From Polymorphobacter_B sp038225475 (GTDB taxonomy: Bacteria; Pseudomonadota; Alphaproteobacteria; Sphingomonadales; Sphingomonadaceae): 43,485 nt of DNA. Location: assembly GCA_038225475.1 (NCBI GenBank), contig JBBRRA010000014.1, positions 1-43,485 on the forward strand. The letters run 5' to 3'. The stretch's first letter is position 1. Each line of letters begins with the position of its first letter. Below are positions 16,822 to 24,948 of the stretch, piece by piece. The position numbers were made by a program, and so were the translations under genes. Under the pieces are notes generated by a model, which was given only the letters and a program-made list of their open reading frames with translations, had not been told where the DNA came from and searched no databases.

Positions 16822-18158
16822 AACAGATGACCGTAAATTTGGTGCTGCAGTTACGTCGCCTCGCTGGCGACCGGCGTGGTGCCGTGGCCTTCTTGATCGC
16901 CATGTCGATGACCGCGATCCTCGGCTTTGCCGCGCTGGTCGTCGATCTGGGCAATGCGCGTCTGGCGAAGCGGACGTTGCAGGCGTCGACCGATGCGGCG
17001 GCGCTCGCTGGCGCGGCACAAATTAATTTCGTGCCGGGCACGGCGATCGCCACGGCAACGAGCTTCAGTTCGGTGACGGGCGGCTCGAACGCTACCGCGC
17101 GGATGACCGCGACCATGACCAGCGGTTATCCAAGGCTGGTCTGCCTTGCGAGCACGCATGTGTCCTGCACCGGTGCCGATCACGCAAATGCAATCGTCGT
17201 CCGCCAGCAGGCGACGGTGCCGATGGTGTTCGCACGACTGGTGGGCTTTCCCTCAGTAACGATCGCGGCGAAGGCGACCGCTGCGGCAAATGCCGGCGGT
17301 CAGTCGAATCCCGCCGATGTGATGATCGTGCTCGATAATACCCACTCGATGGCCAATGGTGTCGATTCGAGCTGCTCCTATATCAAGCCGACGGGAACAA
17401 CCTATCGGATCGATTGTGCGCTCGCCGGCGCGCGCGAGCTGATCAGCCGGTTCGATCCAACCGTCGTCAACGTCGGTTTGATGACGTTTCCTGGCACCAC
17501 CTCGGCGCAGGCCGCCAAGACCGGCAAATGCAACGGCGGCAGCCCGACCCCGGTGGCTTACAACAATGCATCCCTGACCTATTCGATCGTCGGATTGGGC
17601 GCTTATCAAACCGCGATGGATACGTCCGGGTCCCCGGTAGCCAAATCCGGCCTTGCCAATTCACTCCGCGACAGCTCGGGCACATGCGGTGGCGGGCTGA
17701 TTGCAACCGGCGGGTACGGCACGTTTTTTGCCGATGCGATCACTGCGGCGCAGGCGTCGTTGGCGGCCAGCACGCATACCGGCGCGCAGAAGATCATCAT
17801 CATCCTTAGCGACGGGGATGCCGGCGCTTCGGCCTCGAACTTGCCGGTCGGTAAATATGCAAATCAGTGCAAGCAGGCGGTCGATGCTGCGCGCCTAGCA
17901 ACAGGCGCGGGCACGAAGGTCTATTCGATCGCCTATGGGGCGCAGATCTCCGGCGGGTGTTCGCAAGATGCTGTTGCAATCACGCCCTGCGAGACAATGT
18001 ATCAGATTGCTTCCGACGCCGCGAAATTCTATTCCGACCAGAATGGCGTCGGCGGATGCACCTCGACGGTGAACTCGATCAGTGAACTGGTCGCAATCTT
18101 CGCATCGATCGTCAATCAGAGCAGCCGCCCGCGGTTGATGACCGACAACACGACGTGA
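16818..18158 (+). CDS. TadG-like protein with von Willebrand A domain
   Basis: This 446-residue protein begins with RRGAVAFLIAMSMTAILGF, the N-terminal helix of TadG-like proteins, followed by DLGNARLAKRTLQASTDAAALAGA, which is diagnostic of this family (TadE/TadG-N). From about residue 170 there is a von Willebrand factor A domain: DVMIVLDNTHSM gives the metal-ion adhesion site as DNTHS instead of the usual DxSxS, with Thr for the first Ser. IIIILSDGDAG is a later strand of the same fold. It contains many cysteines, presumably disulfide-bonded outside the membrane. It is coupled to the TadE-like gene and ends eight bases from the convergent GST-like gene. Confidence 0.88.
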   Translation: MKQMTVNLVLQLRRLAGDRRGAVAFLIAMSMTAILGFAALVVDLGNARLAKRTLQASTDAAALAGAAQINFVPGTAIATATSFSSVTGGSNATARMTATMTSGYPRLVCLASTHVSCTGADHANAIVVRQQATVPMVFARLVGFPSVTIAAKATAAANAGGQSNPADVMIVLDNTHSMANGVDSSCSYIKPTGTTYRIDCALAGARELISRFDPTVVNVGLMTFPGTTSAQAAKTGKCNGGSPTPVAYNNASLTYSIVGLGAYQTAMDTSGSPVAKSGLANSLRDSSGTCGGGLIATGGYGTFFADAITAAQASLAASTHTGAQKIIIILSDGDAGASASNLPVGKYANQCKQAVDAARLATGAGTKVYSIAYGAQISGGCSQDAVAITPCETMYQIASDAAKFYSDQNGVGGCTSTVNSISELVAIFASIVNQSSRPRLMTDNTT

Positions 18159-18165
18159 GGCGGGT

Positions 18166-18831
18166 CTAGAAGTCGAGCTTGTCGTAGTGCAGTGGCGGCG
18201 GCAGCCCCTCCATGCGCTCGGCGAGCAGCGGACGGAACGTCGGGCGTGATTTGATCGTCGAATACCATTGCCGCATCGGCTCGTGCCCGACCCAGTCGAT
18301 GCCGCCGAGGTAATCCGCCACCGATACCTGCGCTGCGGCGGCAATGTCGGCGATACCGAATGCCACCCCGGACAGCCAGCGGCGATGATCGAGCAGATCG
18401 TCGAGGTAGTCGAAATGCCCTTCGGCAGCCCGCGCCGCCGCACGCAATGTTGCGGCGTCAGGCGACTGGCGCGTCACGATGCGCTTGAACATCCGCTCGG
18501 CGAGCAGCGGCACGACGACTTCGGAATAGAATTTCCCCTCGCACCACGCGACCAGCCGCCGGTTTTCCGCGCGCTCGAGTGCGCCGCTGCCATAGAGCGG
18601 CACCCCCTCGATCGTTTCCTCAAGATATTCGGCGATCGCCCCCGAATCGGCGAGCACCAGGGTGCCGTCGACGAGCACCGGCGTCTGCCCGGCCGCATTC
18701 AGCCGTGCGAACGCATCGCGGCGTTCCCACGGGTGTTCGCGCAGCAACTCGACGCGCACGCCTTTTTCGGCGCAGACAACGCGGACTTTGCGCGAGAACG
18801 GGCACAGAGGGTATTGATACAGTTGCCACAT
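18166..18831 (-). CDS. fzlA: GST-family protein, probably FzlA
   Basis: This 221-residue protein has a glutathione S-transferase fold. The N-terminal thioredoxin-like domain shows LYQYPLCPFSRKVR with Cys at residue 10, QTPVLVDG, and DSGAIAEYLEE, followed by the all-helical domain. The C-terminal tail GLPPPLHYDKLDF resembles the conserved ending of alphaproteobacterial FzlA, a GST relative that binds curved FtsZ filaments and is needed for division in Caulobacter. That assignment is from remembered family features; an ordinary GST is the alternative. The ATG at 18831 is preferred to one 12 codons upstream, which lies in an inverted repeat. The gene follows the TonB receptor gene by 54 bases on the same strand. 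Confidence 0.7.
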   Translation of the reverse strand: MWQLYQYPLCPFSRKVRVVCAEKGVRVELLREHPWERRDAFARLNAAGQTPVLVDGTLVLADSGAIAEYLEETIEGVPLYGSGALERAENRRLVAWCEGKFYSEVVVPLLAERMFKRIVTRQSPDAATLRAAARAAEGHFDYLDDLLDHRRWLSGVAFGIADIAAAAQVSVADYLGGIDWVGHEPMRQWYSTIKSRPTFRPLLAERMEGLPPPLHYDKLDF

Positions 18832-18834
18832 CGC

Positions 18835-18857
18835 CGCGCACCTTAGCGTGGTGCGCG
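18835..18857 (-). promoter_or_regulatory. Perfect inverted repeat at the fzlA ribosome site
   Basis: On the minus strand CGCGCACC (18857-18850) and GGTGCGCG (18842-18835) form a perfect 8-base-pair stem with a 7-base loop, ending three bases before the fzlA ATG. The only Shine-Dalgarno-like bases (AAGGTG) lie in the loop and 3' arm, so folding would hide them. There is no U run, so a terminator for the upstream TonB receptor gene is less likely. Confidence 0.45.
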
Positions 18858-18885
18858 CGCCCGGCAAGCCATGTGGCAGGTTGCT

Positions 18886-21222
18886 TTAGAAACTGACGCC
18901 GAGCGTTGCCTGGTAGCTGCGCGGCGGCTGGAAGAAATACTGGCTGCCGCCGGAGATGCTCGTGATCGGCGTGCTGTCGAACACGTTGTAAACTGCCACG
19001 CGCGCCGTAACGAACTTCCACTGATACCCGACCGAGGCCGTGCCGATGCTATACGCCTTGATCGGCACGCTTTCGTTGGTGTCGGCGTATTGCCGCCCGA
19101 TAAACTTGTGAACATAGCTGAGCTTTACGCCGTGCAGATTATACACAGCACCAAGGGTGGCAGTGTAATCGGGGGCCTGCGGGATCCATTTGGTACCAAG
19201 CACGGCATCGGTCGTCTTCGAATCGTTGAGCGACCCGTTGGCGAGCAGGGTCAGTCCGAAACCGAAATTGTAGCTGACCTGCGCCTCGACGCCCTTGTAC
19301 TTCGACGGGTTGCCGGTGTTCGCGCAAATCCCGACGACGGGCGTGTTGCACAGCAGCGTGTCCGAAACGGTGATGTAATATCCGTCGAAGTCGATGTTGA
19401 GATATTCGCCAGCATAGACCGTGCCCGCTTGATAGTTGACGCTCTTTGCCGCTTTGGGCGAAACCGGCGACGGGTTAGAGACTTCGAGCGAGCTCAGCGC
19501 CGGAATCAGGAAGCCTTGCGCATATTGTGCATAGACCGACCAGTTGTTGCGAATCTGATAGTTTAGCGTCGCGAACGGCAGCGTCTTTGTATTGGTTGTG
19601 CTCGAATTGACACCGATGCGCGACGACTGCGAGGCAATCGGCGCAAGGATGGTGCGCGTGAAATTAACGTATTTGATACCGGGGCTGATCGTTAGGCCGT
19701 CAAGCGGCTTCAGGTCGAGCTGCGCAAACGGCTGATACTGGTCCCATCCCGAATATTCGTCATACGCGACGTTGAGCGGCACCGGCTTGCCGTCGAGCTG
19801 CAACAGCGGCCCGGTCACCGGCTTGCCGCTGGCGTCGAAACCGGTCTGGCCGACCGATTTTTCGCGGTTGTTCGAAACACCGCTGACCAGTTCGCCGTTG
19901 CGAATAGTGCTCAGCGTCAGATCATAGTCGTACCGCAGCCGGTGCGACGCGCTGCTTTCGTACCAGATACCCGCCTTCACCACGCCGGTGACACTGCCGA
20001 GGCTGAAATCATAGTCGACCTGGGTGATGTTGCCCCACGTCCGATACTGGTTGAGCTTGGTGTAGCCGGGAATGTCGCCCACCGTCTTGGGGCCGCCGAC
20101 CAGCGTGCCCTTGCTGGCACCGGTGCCCGGCACGATCGTCAGCTGAGTCGATTGCGTCGCGCCCGGCGTCGTGATGTCGGTCGCCGACAGCGTGAAGTTA
20201 TTGTAATAATAGGTATACAGCTTGCTGTCGAAATGCAGATGCTCGGTTAGATCGACCTGCAGGCGAACGATTTCGAAGTCGGTCTGCTTGTGCGTCCAGT
20301 TCCAGTCCTTGCGGGTCTGGAAATAGGGGTTGCCGTCGAGTGGCGGCCGGGCCGGGTCGGTCAAGGCAAAACGCTTCCCGTAGCGCGCGATCTGATCGAG
20401 CGTCACGCCGTTATTGTCATTCTGATTGTAGAAGTTGTCGTTGTACGACCCTTCGACGGTCAGCACGGCCTTCTCGCCGATCGGCACGGCAATCTTGCCA
20501 AAGATGTTGTCGGCGCGCAGCGGCGAATTGCTCAGGGCGCCCTCGGTCGTCTTGTGCTCGGCGACGAACACGGCCGCGGCATTGCCCAGCGCCGCGACTA
20601 CGCCCGTCTGCAACGTGCCGCGATACAGCTGCGTGTTATAGCTGCCATAGGTTGCTTCGAATTGCGCATGTGGAGCATCGGTCAGCGCGCGCGACTGGAT
20701 ATTGACGTTGCCGCCGTAATTTGCCTGACCGAGCTGCGTCGCGTTGCCGGGGCCACGGTCGATGATGATGCGCTCATAGGTGCCGTTGGGGAAATAGCTC
20801 GTCGAATGGTGCGTCGGATCGTTCGAATCGCCGAACGGCACGCCGTCGAAGGTGATGTTGTACTGACCATCCTTGAAGCCGCGCAGCACGATCTTCGATT
20901 CAGACAGGCCTGGCCCGTTGCCGTTGGTCGTGCCGCTGGCGCTCGGGGTCAGCAGGATGACGTCGTTATAGTCCGACGTCGCCTGGACGACATTCTGGAT
21001 CACGGCGCGATTGACGATCGACTGCGGTTCGGTGGTCCGGAGCGAGCTCGTAATCGGCGTCGCTTCGTTGACCTTGGTGGCGGTGACGATGATCGCGTCG
21101 CGGTCAGCACGCTCGGCAGTGTCGGTCTCGGCCGGCGTTACCGCGGCGGCAAACGCCGGTGCTGCGAGCAGCGGCGACAACGCTGTCGCCAGCAGAAAGG
21201 CTTTGATCGAAGCAGTGCGCAT
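18886..21222 (-). CDS. TonB-dependent outer-membrane receptor
   Basis: This 778-residue receptor imports a ligand across the outer membrane using TonB energy. A signal peptide ends near residue 26 (AAPAFAAA). The plug domain follows, with the TonB-box-like DAIIVTAT near 42, KIVLRGFKDGQYNITFDGVPF, and RIIIDRGPGNATQLGQANYGG. The rest alternates in the manner of a 22-strand barrel and ends in YQATLGVSF, the usual terminal aromatic. GGGGGA precedes the ATG. The ligand is unknown, and no transporter or enzyme in the window points to one. It is downstream of gyrB on the same strand with about 120 bases between, so it may have its own promoter. Confidence 0.93.
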   Translation of the reverse strand: MRTASIKAFLLATALSPLLAAPAFAAAVTPAETDTAERADRDAIIVTATKVNEATPITSSLRTTEPQSIVNRAVIQNVVQATSDYNDVILLTPSASGTTNGNGPGLSESKIVLRGFKDGQYNITFDGVPFGDSNDPTHHSTSYFPNGTYERIIIDRGPGNATQLGQANYGGNVNIQSRALTDAPHAQFEATYGSYNTQLYRGTLQTGVVAALGNAAAVFVAEHKTTEGALSNSPLRADNIFGKIAVPIGEKAVLTVEGSYNDNFYNQNDNNGVTLDQIARYGKRFALTDPARPPLDGNPYFQTRKDWNWTHKQTDFEIVRLQVDLTEHLHFDSKLYTYYYNNFTLSATDITTPGATQSTQLTIVPGTGASKGTLVGGPKTVGDIPGYTKLNQYRTWGNITQVDYDFSLGSVTGVVKAGIWYESSASHRLRYDYDLTLSTIRNGELVSGVSNNREKSVGQTGFDASGKPVTGPLLQLDGKPVPLNVAYDEYSGWDQYQPFAQLDLKPLDGLTISPGIKYVNFTRTILAPIASQSSRIGVNSSTTNTKTLPFATLNYQIRNNWSVYAQYAQGFLIPALSSLEVSNPSPVSPKAAKSVNYQAGTVYAGEYLNIDFDGYYITVSDTLLCNTPVVGICANTGNPSKYKGVEAQVSYNFGFGLTLLANGSLNDSKTTDAVLGTKWIPQAPDYTATLGAVYNLHGVKLSYVHKFIGRQYADTNESVPIKAYSIGTASVGYQWKFVTARVAVYNVFDSTPITSISGGSQYFFQPPRSYQATLGVSF

Positions 21223-21342
21223 GATGTCCCCCGAACGACTATGAGGGAGCGCCTAGGGGTCGGATGTTACAGTTCCGCGACCGATCTGCGACGTTTTCGC
21301 TATGCGGCCCGACCGTTGCTGCGATACCACGACGCCAGCGCC

Positions 21343-23769
21343 TCAGACGTCGAGATTGGCGACCGACAGCGCGTTTTCCTGGATGAACTCGCGGCGTGGT
21401 TCGACGACATCGCCCATCAGCCGCGTGAACGTCTCGTCGGCGATATCGGCCTCCGCAACCTCGACGCGCAGCAGGGCGCGCGCCTGTGGATCGAGCGTGG
21501 TCTCCCACAATTGCTCGGCGTTCATTTCGCCCAGCCCCTTGTAGCGCTGCACGCTTAGCCCCTTGCGTCCGGCATCGAGCACGGCCGCGAGCAGTTCGGA
21601 TGGCCGCCGAATCGTGATGCTGCCGAGCTGCGATGGCGCCGCATAGGTCGCCGCTTCTTCCTGACCGAGCGCATGCAGCTTGCGCGCTTCGGCGGAGGCG
21701 AGCAGCGCGCGGTCGATGACATAATGGTCGGTAACCCCGCGCACCAATCGCGACAGATGATACCCGCCCTCGGCAGCGACTTCGGCGACCCAGCTGCCGG
21801 TCCCCGGTTCGCCCGAGTCGGTGGCATCAAGCCATGCGGCGGTACGCTTGGCCGCCGCCGCCAGCCCGTCGTGGTTGTCGATCAGCTCGGGTGCGAGCGC
21901 GCCGGTCAGCGCCAGCGCCTCGATCAGCCGCTCGTCGTACCGCTGCGGCACATAGGTCATCAACAGTTTCAACCGCCGCGCATGCTCGACCAGCCCGCGC
22001 AGGTCATTGCCGCCGCGGCTGCCGACCGGAGTTTCGAGCTGCAGCCCGCCGAGGCCGGTGTCGACGAGATAATCGTCGAGCGCCGGATTGTCCTTGAGAT
22101 AGACCTCCGATCGGCCGCGGCTGACCTTGTACAGCGGCGGCTGTGCGATATAGAGATAGCCGCCTTTGATCAGCTCGGGCATCTGGCGGTAAAAGAACGT
22201 CAGTAGCAGCGTCCGGATGTGCGCGCCGTCGACATCGGCGTCGGTCATGATGACGACCTTGTGATAGCGCAGCTTTTCGATCTTGAACTCGTCGCTTCCG
22301 ATGCCGCAGCCGAGCGCCTGGATCATCGTGCCGATCTCGCGGCTCGACAGCATCCGGTCGAAGCGCGCGCGCTCGACGTTCAAAATCTTGCCGCGCAGCG
22401 GCAGGATCGCCTGAAACGCACGGTTGCGCCCCTGCTTCGCCGACCCACCGGCGGAATCGCCCTCGACCAGGAACAGCTCGGACTTCGCCGGGTCGCGCTC
22501 CTGGCAGTCGGCGAGCTTGCCCGGTAGCGAGGCGATGTCGAGCGCGCCCTTGCGCCGTGTCAGGTCACGCGCCTTTTTCGCTGCCTCGCGTGCGGCTGCC
22601 GCATCGATGATCTTCGCCATGATGGTTTTCGCATGCGCCGGATTTTCCTCGAGCCATTCGGCGAGCTTGTCGGCGATCAGCGCTTCCAACGGCTGGCGCA
22701 CTTCGGACGACACCAGCTTGTCCTTGGTCTGGCTCGAAAACTTCGGGTCGGGCAGCTTGACCGAGATGATCGCGGTCAGCCCCTCGCGCATGTCGTCGCC
22801 GGTCGGCGTGACCTTTTCTTTTTTCAGCACGCCCGATTTGTCGGCATAATTGTTGAGCGTGCGCGTCAGCGCGGCGCGGAATGCCGCCAGATGCGTGCCG
22901 CCGTCGCGCTGTGGGATATTGTTGGTGAACGCCAGGACCTGCTCATAATAGCTGTCGTTCCACTGCAGCGCGACATCGATGCCAACGTCGTCGCGCTCGC
23001 CGTGGATCGCCACCGGGGCTGGGATCAGCGCGGTTTTCGACTTGTCGAGATAGTGTACGAATGCCGCGATGCCGCCTTCATAATAGAGCTCGACTGCGTG
23101 CGCTTCGGCGTGGCGTGCATCGATCAACTTGAGCCGCACGCCCGAATTGAGGAACGCCAGTTCCCGGAACCGATGCTCAAGCTTGGCGAAGTCGAATTCG
23201 ATGATCTTGAAAGTTTCGGGCGACGGCAGGAAGGTCACCTGCGTGCCGCGTTTGCCGTTCGACGGCCCGACCTTGACCAGCGGCGCGACCGCATCGCCGC
23301 GCTTGAAGGTCATCACATGCTCGTCGCCGTCGCGCCAGATGCGCAGCTCGAGCCAGTCCGATAGTGCGTTGACGACGCTGACGCCGACGCCGTGCAGCCC
23401 GCCCGAAACCTTGTACGCATTAGCATCCGAATTCTCGAACTTTCCGCCGGCGTGGAGCTGGGTCATGATGACTTCGGCTGCCGACACGCCTTCCTCGGTG
23501 TGGATGCCGGTCGGGATGCCGCGGCCGTTATCAAGGACGGTCACCGAGCCGTCGGCGTTCAGCGTGATAAGGATCAGGTCGCAATATCCCGCGAGAGCCT
23601 CGTCGATCGCGTTGTCGCTGACTTCGAACACCATGTGGTGCAACCCCGAGCCATCGTCGGTGTCGCCGATATACATCCCCGGACGCTTGCGAACGGCGTC
23701 GAGCCCTTTCAGAACCTTGATCGAATCGGCATCATAATCGCCCGCCGGCAGGTTGGTCTCGTCGCTCAA
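21343..23769 (-). CDS. gyrB: DNA gyrase subunit B
   Basis: This 808-residue ATPase subunit of gyrase introduces negative supercoils. The GHKL ATPase shows SDNAIDEAL, DNGRGIPTG and KVSGGLHGVGVSVVNALS. The TOPRIM part shows EGDSAGGSAKQGRNR and DADVDGAHIRTLLLTFFYRQ. The C-terminus has QRYKGLGEMNAEQLWETTL. I choose the TTG at 23769 because the residues after it (SDETNLPAGDYDADSIKV) match the usual gyrB start in this group and GGGGAA lies six bases upstream. An ATG at 23814 with a GAGG would add 15 residues. It follows recF with an 85-base gap (40 from the ATG). The ATPase site is the target of aminocoumarins. Confidence 0.96.
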   Translation of the reverse strand: MSDETNLPAGDYDADSIKVLKGLDAVRKRPGMYIGDTDDGSGLHHMVFEVSDNAIDEALAGYCDLILITLNADGSVTVLDNGRGIPTGIHTEEGVSAAEVIMTQLHAGGKFENSDANAYKVSGGLHGVGVSVVNALSDWLELRIWRDGDEHVMTFKRGDAVAPLVKVGPSNGKRGTQVTFLPSPETFKIIEFDFAKLEHRFRELAFLNSGVRLKLIDARHAEAHAVELYYEGGIAAFVHYLDKSKTALIPAPVAIHGERDDVGIDVALQWNDSYYEQVLAFTNNIPQRDGGTHLAAFRAALTRTLNNYADKSGVLKKEKVTPTGDDMREGLTAIISVKLPDPKFSSQTKDKLVSSEVRQPLEALIADKLAEWLEENPAHAKTIMAKIIDAAAAREAAKKARDLTRRKGALDIASLPGKLADCQERDPAKSELFLVEGDSAGGSAKQGRNRAFQAILPLRGKILNVERARFDRMLSSREIGTMIQALGCGIGSDEFKIEKLRYHKVVIMTDADVDGAHIRTLLLTFFYRQMPELIKGGYLYIAQPPLYKVSRGRSEVYLKDNPALDDYLVDTGLGGLQLETPVGSRGGNDLRGLVEHARRLKLLMTYVPQRYDERLIEALALTGALAPELIDNHDGLAAAAKRTAAWLDATDSGEPGTGSWVAEVAAEGGYHLSRLVRGVTDHYVIDRALLASAEARKLHALGQEEAATYAAPSQLGSITIRRPSELLAAVLDAGRKGLSVQRYKGLGEMNAEQLWETTLDPQARALLRVEVAEADIADETFTRLMGDVVEPRREFIQENALSVANLDV

Positions 23770-23854
23770 AATCGGTTCCCCGTGGCTCGCGCGGGCGCGC
23801 GCTATCGTCAGCATGTCATATAGGGCCTCGCGAGCGCGCGTGCGAGGAAATAGC

Positions 23855-24937
23855 TCAGTCGAGCGCGATCCGCGTCGCATCCGGCCCCAGCGCATCGAAC
23901 AGCGCGGTGTCGGTGCCGGTCAGCCAGACTTGTGCGCCGCTATCGAGCAGCTGCTCGAACAATGCGGCGCGGCGATGCGCGTCGAGGTGGGCTGCGACTT
24001 CGTCGAGCAGCAGCACCGGGCGGTGGTGGGTGCGCGCCGCGACCAGCCCGGCATGCGCCAGCGTAATCCCGATCAGCAACGCCTTTTGCTCGCCGGTCGA
24101 ACTGAGTGCGGCAGCAACGCGCTTTGCGGCATGGCGGACGGCGAGATCGGCGCGGTGCGGGCCGAACGTCGCGCGTCCGGCAGCGGTGTCGGCGGCGCGC
24201 GCGTCGGCGAGCGCTGTGGCAAATCGGTCGAGGTCGCGCGGCGCGTCGCCCGATACGGCGATTTCGGCGCGGGCGAACGGCCCGTCGGGCATGGCGGCAA
24301 GCGCGGTCGAAAGTACTTCAACCGTCTCGGCGCGCGCCCGCGCCAGTGCCACGCCGTGCACCGCCATCGCGCGTTCGAGCCCGGCGAGCCACAGCGGGTC
24401 GGGCGGCATATCGCCGGTCAGCAGGCGGGTCCGCGCGCGCATCGCCGCTTCGTAGCGCGTGACCTCCGCGCCGTGGCCGGGGATCAGGGCGAGCACCAGC
24501 CGGTCGAGAAACCGCCGCCGCGCGGCTGCAGTATCGCTGAACAGCCGGTCCATCCCGGGCGTCAGCCAGAGCAGCGCCAGCCATTCGGAAAGCGCCGATA
24601 GCGGCGCGGTTGCGCCGTTGACGCGGAGCAGCCGCCGCTCTGGCGAGGCGATTGTGGTTCCGGTGCCGAGCGCGACGCTGCCGCCGCCGGTTTCGAGCAC
24701 GGCGGCGATCGACCAGCCACCGGGGCCGCCCGCGCGCGCAATTTCAGCATAGCTCGCGCCGCGCAGGCCGCGGCCAGGCGCGAGCAGCGACAGCGCCTCG
24801 AGCAAATTGGTCTTGCCCGCGCCGTTGTCGCCGGTCACGACGACGGCGCCCGGCCCGGCGTCGAAGCTGGTATCGGCATGGCTGCGCACGTCGCGAAGCG
24901 CGATGCGGGCGATAAAGGCGGGCACGGGGACGGTCAC
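23855..24937 (-). CDS. recF: DNA replication and repair protein RecF
   Basis: This 360-residue SMC-like ATPase helps RecO and RecR load RecA on gapped DNA. Walker A is GDNGAGKTN at about residues 36-44. An ABC-type signature STGEQKALLIG and Walker B PVLLLDEVAAHLD are near the C-terminus. The N-terminus (ARIALRDVRSHADTSFDAG) is typical. It starts 11 bases after the photolyase stop and is followed by gyrB. The recF-gyrB pair matches the ancestral dnaA-dnaN-recF-gyrB order, but dnaN here is separated by two genes. Confidence 0.95.
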   Translation of the reverse strand: MTVPVPAFIARIALRDVRSHADTSFDAGPGAVVVTGDNGAGKTNLLEALSLLAPGRGLRGASYAEIARAGGPGGWSIAAVLETGGGSVALGTGTTIASPERRLLRVNGATAPLSALSEWLALLWLTPGMDRLFSDTAAARRRFLDRLVLALIPGHGAEVTRYEAAMRARTRLLTGDMPPDPLWLAGLERAMAVHGVALARARAETVEVLSTALAAMPDGPFARAEIAVSGDAPRDLDRFATALADARAADTAAGRATFGPHRADLAVRHAAKRVAAALSSTGEQKALLIGITLAHAGLVAARTHHRPVLLLDEVAAHLDAHRRAALFEQLLDSGAQVWLTGTDTALFDALGPDATRIALD

Positions 24938-24948
24938 GTCGCCCGTGT

